Below, piece by piece: positions 4,557-10,322 of a stretch of DNA of 10,322 nt. The notes beneath the pieces were generated by a model that was given only the letters and a program-made list of their open reading frames with translations, was not told the origin of the DNA and made no database searches. The stretch is from JAIPEK01 sp041685935 (lineage in GTDB: Bacteria > Desulfobacterota > Desulfobacteria > Desulfobacterales > Desulfobacteraceae): NCBI GenBank assembly GCA_041685935.1, contig JAWLES010000088.1, positions 1 to 10,322 on the forward strand, in the 5' to 3' direction. Both the position numbers and the translations under genes were made by a program. Every line of letters begins with the position of its first letter. The first letter of the stretch is position 1.

Positions 4557-6413
4557 ATGAAAAACAGACAAACCGGCAGCCAGCGGGTCTCCCCTTTTAT
4601 TATCCTCGGGGTTTTACTGATACTCGTGCCGATATTCGGATTTATCAGCCTGGAGGGTGTGTCCGAACATAAAAAGCGAACCATGGAAAAGCTAAACGGA
4701 AAGGGAGTATTCCTCATCCGTGCCATTGAGGCAGGAGCGCGTACAGGTGTTCTTGATATGCAGTGGGGAGCCGACCGGGTCCAGAGACTGTTGAGGGAAA
4801 CCTCTTATCAGCCTGGTGTTGAGTATATAATAATCACGGATAAAAACGGCAGGATTCTGTCCCATAGTGATCCGTCAATGATCGGGAAAGAGTATGAAAA
4901 TATGCCGGGTTTTGATTCGGGAACCTCCGGGGAAGATTTTTCTTCCAGAGAGCTCGGTGAAAAAGGTCAACAGAGCGTGTTCGAGGTTTACAAGACATTT
5001 ACCCCTGAAAAAAGACCAGCTGCAGTGAAGCGAAGGGGAGATCATCGGATGCGGAGGTTTACTCAGCATCATGAAAGACAGGAGAGAACAGGCGGGTTCA
5101 TGCATTCCATGGAAAGGTCGCAAACCGGAGATATGGAAGGCCGTCCCATGGACTGGTGCGTATCAAGGTTCTGCAGGGATGCCAAAGGGCATAAAGCAAT
5201 GGACACAGTGATTTTTGCGGGCATTGATATGGGACCTGCCGAACAAATCCACAAAAGATTTGTACGCAGAACCGTGGTGTCTGCTTCGGTTCTTTTTCTG
5301 ATAGGGGTTGTGGGGGTTGTCAGCCTTTTCTTTTTCCAGGCGTACCGGTCTGCAAAAGAATCTCTTACAAGGGTAAAAGCATTTTCCGACAACGTGGTCC
5401 AGAATATGCCGGCAGGCCTTATCACCCTGGACACGGCCATGAATCTCAAATCGTTTAACAGGACTGCACAGGATATTTTCAATGATGAAGATTCCATTCG
5501 GATCCCGGCCCCGATGCTGGATATGGCAAAAAGGTCCAAGGAGACAAATCGGACGGTGTCGGCTGAAACGCAGCTGTATTCGGCTGAAGATCAAAAGGTG
5601 CTCCTGGATATCAGTGTTTCCCCGATATATACCCGGTCACGGGATATTGAAGGATTTATGATCCTTTTCAAGGATCTTACCGAACTTGCCGAACTGAGAA
5701 ACGAGATTGAAAAAAACAGGCGTCTTGCAGCTGTGGGAAAGCTTGCCGCAGGTATCGCCCATGAAATCAGGAATCCGTTGAGTTCCATCAAGGGATTTGC
5801 CACGTATTTCAAAGAGCGGTACGAAAGCGTGGACCAAGACAGAAATACAGCTCAAGTCATGGTCAATGAAACTGAAAGGCTTGACAGAAGCATTACCCAG
5901 CTTTTGGAGTTTGCAAAGCCCATGGCGGTTTCAGTAAAGGAAATCCCGGCTAAAACGTTGTTCGACCATGCACTGAGCCTTGTCTCCCATGATCTTGAAA
6001 GAAACTCGATTATACCGGGGATCAGCATTGAAACCAAAAGAACTTTGATCCGCACGGATCCTGACAGGATCAACCAGATCCTGCTGAACCTCTTTCTCAA
6101 CAGCATAGACGCCATGGAGAACGGCGGAGACCTTGATCTTGCAGTCATGGATCTCGAGGACGGATCAGGAATAAGGATTGAGGTGGAAGACAGCGGAACC
6201 GGGATCGATCCGGAACACATTGATCATATCTTTGATCCATATTTCACCTCAAGGCCCCAGGGAACGGGCCTGGGACTTTCAATGGTCCAGAAAACGGTTG
6301 AGGCGCTTGGCGGAGAGATCCGCGTGAAAAGCGTTAAAGGCCGGGGGACCTGTTTTGTAATTAAATTGCCGCAGGAAGGGAATAAAAGGAGCAGTGAAGA
6401 TGAAGACGGATAA
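4557..6413 (+). CDS. zraS: ZraS-like sensor histidine kinase with periplasmic sensor and PAS domain
   Basis: Inner-membrane kinase of an NtrC-class two-component pair; autophosphorylates and passes phosphate to the regulator encoded next. Numbering from ATG 4557 (618 aa): TM1 about 13-32; periplasmic region 33-239 with a Cache/PDC-like segment (YIIITDKNGRILSHSDPS near 90-107); TM2 about 240-261; PAS-like domain about 270-378; HisKA with phosphoacceptor H402 in AHEIRNP; ATPase domain with N511/N515, DSGTG at 545-549, FDPYFTSR at 559-566 and GTGLGL at 569-574. Residues about 157-216 form a His/Met/Arg-rich insert with C201 and C206, possibly metal-binding. The start is set by the sigma-54 promoter at 4492-4507; GGACGGAG (4535-4542) is the ribosome site, 14 bases from ATG 4557 or 11 from GTG 4554, so either is possible. 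It is longer than E. coli ZraS (about 465 aa) because of the PAS domain and insert. It overlaps the regulator by 14 bases. Confidence 0.92.
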   Translation: MKNRQTGSQRVSPFIILGVLLILVPIFGFISLEGVSEHKKRTMEKLNGKGVFLIRAIEAGARTGVLDMQWGADRVQRLLRETSYQPGVEYIIITDKNGRILSHSDPSMIGKEYENMPGFDSGTSGEDFSSRELGEKGQQSVFEVYKTFTPEKRPAAVKRRGDHRMRRFTQHHERQERTGGFMHSMERSQTGDMEGRPMDWCVSRFCRDAKGHKAMDTVIFAGIDMGPAEQIHKRFVRRTVVSASVLFLIGVVGVVSLFFFQAYRSAKESLTRVKAFSDNVVQNMPAGLITLDTAMNLKSFNRTAQDIFNDEDSIRIPAPMLDMAKRSKETNRTVSAETQLYSAEDQKVLLDISVSPIYTRSRDIEGFMILFKDLTELAELRNEIEKNRRLAAVGKLAAGIAHEIRNPLSSIKGFATYFKERYESVDQDRNTAQVMVNETERLDRSITQLLEFAKPMAVSVKEIPAKTLFDHALSLVSHDLERNSIIPGISIETKRTLIRTDPDRINQILLNLFLNSIDAMENGGDLDLAVMDLEDGSGIRIEVEDSGTGIDPEHIDHIFDPYFTSRPQGTGLGLSMVQKTVEALGGEIRVKSVKGRGTCFVIKLPQEGNKRSSEDEDG

Positions 6414-7755
6414 CAAGGTGCTGGTGGTGGATGATGACCCGGCCCACAGGGAAATGCTGAAAACCCTGATTTCAGGATGGGGATACAGGGTCGGGCTTGC
6501 ATCAGACGGTCCTGAGGGAGTGGCAATGATCAAGGAAGAGCCTTTTGATATTGTACTCATGGACATGCGCATGATTAAAATGTCTGGAATGGAAGCGCTG
6601 GAATCCATAAAATCGTACAACCCGTCCGTACCGGTGATCATAATGACGGCGTATTCATCTGTGGAAACAGCGGTCCAGTCCCTGAAAAAAGGTGCCTACG
6701 ATTACCTGACAAAGCCTCTTGATTTTGAAAAGCTCAAGCTGACCCTGGAGCGGATCATTGAAAATATCTATCTGAAGCAGGAGAACCGGGACCTTAAAAC
6801 TTCCCTGGGGATGAAGTTCTCCAGGGAAAATATCATCGGGAAAAGCAAAAAGATGGCAGATCTTCTGCACACGGTGGAGATGGCTGCGCCCACTGATGCA
6901 AATATTCTGATATCCGGGGAGTCCGGTACCGGCAAGGAGCTGATTGCAGAGGCGATTCATCAGAACAGCCCGAGAAAAGAGTTTCAGTTTATTAAAATCA
7001 ATTGTTCCGCCATTACAGAGACGCTGCTGGAGTCCGAGCTGTTCGGTCATGAAAAAGGGGCGTTCACCGGTGCTGACAAAACCAGGAAAGGCCTGTTTCA
7101 GAAGGCGGAGAAGGGAAGTATCCTGCTCGATGAAATCGGGGAAATGAGCCTTCCCATGCAGGCCAAGCTTCTGCGGGTTATACAGGAAAAAGAGGTCACG
7201 CCCGTGGGAGGTGAAAAGAGTATCCACGTGGATGTAAGGATTATTGCTTCAACAAACAAGGATCTCAAGGCGCTTGCAGATACGGGCAATTTCAGGGAGG
7301 ACCTCTTTTTCAGGCTCAATGTGGTGCACTTGGAAATGCCGCCTCTCAGGGAGCGAGCCGAGGATATCCCGGAGCTTGCCCTCAGGTTCCTGGAAACGTA
7401 TGCAACGAAAAACAACCGCAGGATTAAGGGGTTCGCACCTGAAGCCATGGACGCAATGATCCGGTATGATTGGCCGGGAAATGTCCGTGAGCTGAGCAAT
7501 TGCGTTGAGCGGGCCGTTGTGCTGGCCCGGCATGAAAACCTGACACTTGAAGATCTCCCCTTTTCAGGGCAGGAACCCGAATCTTGTTCAGGCTCGGTAG
7601 CAGGTTATCATGACAGACCCCTTTCCGAAATTGAGAAACAGGCTGTCCTGAGCACGCTTGACTCCACCGGAGGGAACCGCAGCGAGGCTGCCAGGCGCCT
7701 TGGAATCACCAGGAAAACACTTCTGAAAAAGCTCAAGCAGTATAATGCCGAGTGA
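6400..7755 (+). CDS. zraR: ZraR-like sigma-54-dependent response regulator (NtrC family)
   Basis: Cytoplasmic DNA-binding activator that remodels sigma-54 RNA polymerase by ATP hydrolysis. Numbering from ATG 6400 (451 aa): receiver 1-120 with the acidic pair in VVDDDP (11-13), phosphoacceptor D55, T83 and K105; AAA+ domain about 140-370 with IIGKSKKM, Walker A GESGTGKE (173-180), the sigma-54 contact loop GAFTGA (220-225), Walker B ILLDE (241-245), and the arginine-rich FREDLFFRL and PPLRER motifs; C-terminal Fis-type helix-turn-helix in GGNRSEAARRLGITRKTLLKKL. All functional motifs are intact and the length is typical. ATG 6400 was chosen because AAGGAG (6386-6391) lies eight bases upstream; GTG 6394 is in frame but would leave only two bases. 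The likely targets are the two -24/-12 promoters at 4190-4204 and 4492-4507. Naming as ZraR rests on the divergent zraP-like gene; HydG is the older name. Confidence 0.94.
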   Translation: MKTDNKVLVVDDDPAHREMLKTLISGWGYRVGLASDGPEGVAMIKEEPFDIVLMDMRMIKMSGMEALESIKSYNPSVPVIIMTAYSSVETAVQSLKKGAYDYLTKPLDFEKLKLTLERIIENIYLKQENRDLKTSLGMKFSRENIIGKSKKMADLLHTVEMAAPTDANILISGESGTGKELIAEAIHQNSPRKEFQFIKINCSAITETLLESELFGHEKGAFTGADKTRKGLFQKAEKGSILLDEIGEMSLPMQAKLLRVIQEKEVTPVGGEKSIHVDVRIIASTNKDLKALADTGNFREDLFFRLNVVHLEMPPLRERAEDIPELALRFLETYATKNNRRIKGFAPEAMDAMIRYDWPGNVRELSNCVERAVVLARHENLTLEDLPFSGQEPESCSGSVAGYHDRPLSEIEKQAVLSTLDSTGGNRSEAARRLGITRKTLLKKLKQYNAE

Positions 7756-7781
7756 ATACTACTTTTTTCTCAACTGCTTGA
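7733..7781. terminator. Inverted repeat across a convergent gene junction, weak terminator candidate
   Basis: TCAAGCAGT (7733-7741) and ACTGCTTGA (7773-7781) are perfect inverted copies 31 bases apart, each inside the last codons of one of two convergent genes. Nested inside, AGTAT (7739-7743) pairs with ATACT (7756-7760) and is followed on the plus strand by six T (7763-7768). Either structure is weak. It is the only candidate stop signal for the regulator and the HAMP protein genes, whose stop codons are three bases apart. Confidence 0.35.
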
Positions 7782-8670
7782 TGGCGAATACCATACTCAC
7801 CCTCATCCGTTCGAATGCTTCAGCAAGTGCGCCGATCTCATCTTTGGACTCCTTGGGGATTTCGATTTCAAGGTTGCCCACGCTGATCCGGTTTGCAAGT
7901 CCCGTAAGGTTGGCAATGGGCGCAACCACCATCCGCTTGACAACGAAATAGACACATACAAATACTGCCAGAAGCAGGGCGAGCGCGGTTATGACGATAT
8001 TGATCATGGATTTTCCGAGCTGCTCCTTGAGGAACTTGGAAGTGAAAAAGACTTCCACATATCCGATTTTGTCGTCCCCTTTTTCAATGGCGTTGCGATC
8101 TTTGGTGAAGTCCCCGGTCACATGGGCGTCATTCTTGACAATTTTCCATTCGGCGTCCCGCTTGAAACCCATGTATATTTTTTCCCCGTTCCGGTCAATC
8201 AGGTTGATGGCGTATATCCGCTCGTCCATCATTTCGGACTTCAAAGACTCGCTTAAAATTTCATCATCCAAGGCCCAGAAAGCTTCCACGAGATAATTGG
8301 AAAGCCTTTTGCTCACGATTTCGGAAGCGTTTTCGATTTCTTCGTTCATGTTCTGTTTAACGGTGTAGTAGTTGGCTGCTGTAAAAGCGGCCATGATTAT
8401 GATAATCAGGGGAATAAGCACTGCATTCATTTTCACCTGGAGTTTGTGCCTGAAAGGGATTTTTCCGGCCTCGGGTTCGGGGGAGCCGTCCGGTTCTTCG
8501 GGCCGGGCTTCGGGTTCCGCCTGAGCATCAGGTCCTCCCCCTGACAGGTAAGGTGCCAGTTCATTTGAATGGCCGCAGCTTTTGCAGGCGAACTTTGCGG
8601 TTACGGACCGGACGATTTTCGGATCAAGCTTGTACTCTTTTCCGCAGGCTTCACATACGACATTTACCAT
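7759..8670 (-). CDS. Zinc-ribbon, two-TM, HAMP-domain membrane protein without output domain
   Basis: Membrane protein with an architecture of a receptor but no kinase, cyclase or chemotaxis signalling domain. Residues 1-40 are a four-Cys zinc ribbon (C6-x2-C9, C29-x2-C32; MJ0042-like). Residues 46-68 are a Pro/Glu/Asp-rich linker. TM1 is about 83-100, a sensor-like extracytoplasmic loop with AINLIDRNGEKIYMGF (154-169) spans 101-221, TM2 is about 222-244, and HAMP about 245-297 contains the P251 and DEIGALAEAFERM features. The protein ends six residues after HAMP. The ATG follows AAGGAG with eight to nine bases of spacing. It is convergent with the zraR-like gene, three bases away, and downstream of the yhaN-like gene; an upstream promoter is not clear (a TTGACA overlaps the yhaN stop but lacks a good -10). 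It could pass a signal to a separate protein through HAMP or the zinc ribbon; the partner is unknown. Confidence 0.85.
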   Translation of the reverse strand: MVNVVCEACGKEYKLDPKIVRSVTAKFACKSCGHSNELAPYLSGGGPDAQAEPEARPEEPDGSPEPEAGKIPFRHKLQVKMNAVLIPLIIIIMAAFTAANYYTVKQNMNEEIENASEIVSKRLSNYLVEAFWALDDEILSESLKSEMMDERIYAINLIDRNGEKIYMGFKRDAEWKIVKNDAHVTGDFTKDRNAIEKGDDKIGYVEVFFTSKFLKEQLGKSMINIVITALALLLAVFVCVYFVVKRMVVAPIANLTGLANRISVGNLEIEIPKESKDEIGALAEAFERMRVSMVFAIKQLRKK

Positions 8671-8756
8671 TATGTCATCTCCTTGGATATATATTTTGAA
8701 CAGGTTTCCTGAATTTTACAATATACGGTCTTCGCTACCAAAACTTTCACAGGGTG

Positions 8757-10322
8757 TCAACAGTAAAAGTCGGGTCGGAGTTCATGGATCACCGGCCTGC
8801 AAAAGGGGGGATTATCAAGTGCGATCCGCGCAAAATGCCGGTTGTGGGTAAAGAATACCACCTGGGTCTTGCGGGAAAGTTCCCCGAGCACCTGAAAGGC
8901 GGCTTTTGCCCTGTCATCATCAAACTGGACAAGAATGTCATCCACGATAAAGGGAAGCGGCTCAAAAGATTCAATGTACTGTTCAATGCTTGCGATCCGC
9001 AAGGCAAGATAGAGCTGGTCCCGGGTGCCCCCGCTCATGCCCCCGGGAAAGACGGACTCTTTTGTCCGGGACCTTACTCCGGCGATTGCCGGGGTGTCGG
9101 AATCCGTGAAATCCAGGCGGATGCTTTGAAAACCTTTCAGGGTAAGTGTTCTGAAAATTTCTCCGGAACGGGTTACAAGCTTTTCCTGGTTTTTTTCCCT
9201 GAACCGTTCCACAGCCTTTTGCAAAAGCACGGCTGCGATTTTCAGGGCTGCATACTGTTCAGTGTAAGTTTCAAGCTCCGAAAGCAGGGATTCCTTGTGT
9301 TCCACAAGGTCAAGGGCTTTTGACGAGCCGTCCATTCTCGAAAGCTCGGTCTTCTTTTCACCGGTTTTCCGGTCCACGGCTGCCTTCTCTTGTTCAAGCC
9401 GTCCGATTTCGTTTTCAAGAGCTTCAATTTCCGGCTCTATGCTGTCGGGATCATGTTCCAGGACCTCTTTTGTAAACTCACCGAGTGTCCGCCCCCTGCT
9501 TTGCCGGTGGATCTCTTTTTCCCTCTGTTCCAGCTCCCGGGTGAGTTTCTCCCTTTCTTCAATCCCTTTTTCAGCTTTGTAAAGCATTGAGTTGAGGGTC
9601 TCCACCTGTGTCCGGGTTTCCGTATTGGGCATTTCGCCCGTTACCTCCCTTGTCACCTGTTTAACCCTTTCCTCAAACTCACTTTTTTCCCTGTCGATCC
9701 TTTCAAGGCGGGTGCGCGTTTTTTCAAGCTCGCTGATCTTTTCAAATAGTGCCCGGTGTTCATCCACCATCTCTCCTGCGATTTCAGGTGAGGCATCTGC
9801 AGAAAGCCCGAGCGGCTCCACCAGGCTCTGCCAGGTTTCCTTTTTTTTTGTGATGCCGGTTTCAAGCATTTTGTGCCTGTTCAGGCTCTTTTCAAGCTCT
9901 TGGGATGAACCGGTGATTTCTTTTTCAAGGAATGCAGTATCCTTCTCAATGTTTCTGAATTGTTCAACCGCCTGCTCTCCCTTTTTTACAAGGGCTTCAA
10001 GGGTGGGGTTTTTACCTGTTTCCATGTCCGCAGTATTTGCGAGATGGTCTGATATGCCCTTTTTAAGGCGGGTGATTTGTTCCTGGTCCGCCCGGGCCTG
10101 TTCATTCTTTTTGTTTATTTCCCGTAACAGTGCTGCAGCCCTCTGGTACCGGATCAGCCAGTGCCGCATATCACCCGGAGAGTCAGGGCGGACCGGACCC
10201 TCTTCCCAGACCTTGTGCCAATCCTCGGTCAGGGCCTGAATTCTTGTTGAGGCGTCTGCTTTCTCACGTTCAAGTGATTCGCGCTCCTTTACCAGTCTAT
10301 CCCTGTGTGATCGGGCTGACGC
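8757..10322 (-). CDS. yhaN: YhaN-like SMC/Rad50-type ATPase, C-terminal 521 residues (5' end beyond the window)
   Basis: Large coiled-coil ABC ATPase of the Rad50/SMC superfamily, predicted to act on DNA, usually with an SbcD-like nuclease (YhaO) encoded next to it; that neighbour would lie beyond the right edge. The frame is open to the window end with no stop. In the visible part, residues 1 to about 385 are Glu/Lys/Arg-rich heptad-like coiled coil. The C-terminal ATPase half has the ABC signature MSGGTRDQ (429-436), Walker B with the FIVDDILVQFDDDR block (458-471) and the H-loop His in FFTHNRH (H493). The N-terminal Walker A head is not in the window. The ending RPDFYC is a few residues past the last ATPase element. 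The coiled coil includes three Lys codons that form an A9 tract (9841-9849). Other SMC-like ATPases (RecF/SbcC) are less likely, because the signature and Walker B spelling fit the YhaN group. Confidence 0.83.
   Translation of the reverse strand, partial: ASARSHRDRLVKERESLEREKADASTRIQALTEDWHKVWEEGPVRPDSPGDMRHWLIRYQRAAALLREINKKNEQARADQEQITRLKKGISDHLANTADMETGKNPTLEALVKKGEQAVEQFRNIEKDTAFLEKEITGSSQELEKSLNRHKMLETGITKKKETWQSLVEPLGLSADASPEIAGEMVDEHRALFEKISELEKTRTRLERIDREKSEFEERVKQVTREVTGEMPNTETRTQVETLNSMLYKAEKGIEEREKLTRELEQREKEIHRQSRGRTLGEFTKEVLEHDPDSIEPEIEALENEIGRLEQEKAAVDRKTGEKKTELSRMDGSSKALDLVEHKESLLSELETYTEQYAALKIAAVLLQKAVERFREKNQEKLVTRSGEIFRTLTLKGFQSIRLDFTDSDTPAIAGVRSRTKESVFPGGMSGGTRDQLYLALRIASIEQYIESFEPLPFIVDDILVQFDDDRAKAAFQVLGELSRKTQVVFFTHNRHFARIALDNPPFCRPVIHELRPDFYC

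Noticed and set aside
4208..4726. 172-codon minus-strand frame across the spacer and kinase start
   Set aside because: It is antisense to the kinase N-terminus and to both promoter elements, with no family resemblance.
8754..9323. Plus-strand frame of 189 codons (and a 215-codon one at 9592-10239) opposite the yhaN-like gene
   Set aside because: Shadows of a Glu/Lys-rich coiled coil: the complement reads as Ser/Phe/Leu-rich protein without domains.
9841..9849. Nine-base homopolymer in the yhaN-like gene as a phase-variation switch
   Set aside because: Runs of Lys codons are expected in coiled coils, and nothing else suggests phase variation.
1..10322. tRNA, rRNA, CRISPR array, toxin-antitoxin, phage or defence island
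   Set aside because: No tandem direct repeats with spacers, no cloverleaf-like segments, and no integrase or transposase were found; the yhaN-like ATPase alone does not make a defence system.

Overview
The window reads as chromosomal DNA from a Gram-negative bacterium. Exported proteins, a two-TM sensor kinase and two sigma-54 type promoters all point that way. The mix of a TrpB2-type tryptophan synthase, a short YgiQ, an NtrC-family two-component system and a zinc-ribbon/HAMP protein fits a deltaproteobacterium (Desulfobacterota). That placement is inferred from gene content and protein flavour, not from a marker gene. No rRNA, tRNA, CRISPR array, integrase or recognisable transposase was seen.

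Left part (1-3520): the 5' end of a TrpB2-type tryptophan synthase beta chain gene runs off the left edge on the minus strand. A 553-base gap separates it from ygiQ on the plus strand. The gap holds a likely sigma-70 promoter and a 12-bp palindrome for trpB2, a large imperfect palindrome of about 190 bp (486-676) that no gene explains, and a promoter placed so that the ygiQ mRNA would have almost no leader. ygiQ (radical SAM protein) overlaps by 14 bases a SAM-dependent O-methyltransferase gene with its own strong ribosome binding site.

Centre (3489-7755): this is the most coherent unit. A secreted ZraP/Spy-like periplasmic protein (minus strand) is divergent from a membrane histidine kinase and a sigma-54 activating response regulator (plus strand), the same layout as zraP-zraSR of enterobacteria. 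Each side has its own -24/-12 element: an exact TGGCAC-N5-TTGC for the kinase operon and a one-mismatch copy for the zraP-like gene. The layout predicts a loop in which the regulator activates both its own operon and the periplasmic chaperone or metal-binding protein. The kinase sensor region carries a His/Met/Arg-rich insert with two Cys, suggesting metal or envelope-stress sensing. The kinase promoter covers an upstream in-frame ATG at 4491, so the true start lies downstream, near 4554-4557.

Right part (7759-10322): convergent with the regulator, three bases away, is a 303-aa membrane protein with an N-terminal four-Cys zinc ribbon, two membrane segments, a sensor-like loop and a C-terminal HAMP domain with no output domain. 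Upstream of it on the same strand is the C-terminal 521 residues of a large SMC/Rad50-like ATPase of the YhaN type, whose start lies beyond the window.

No clearly novel defence or mobile system was recognised. The points most worth a second look are the large palindrome, the paired sigma-54 promoters with the insert-bearing kinase, and the output-less zinc-ribbon/HAMP protein.
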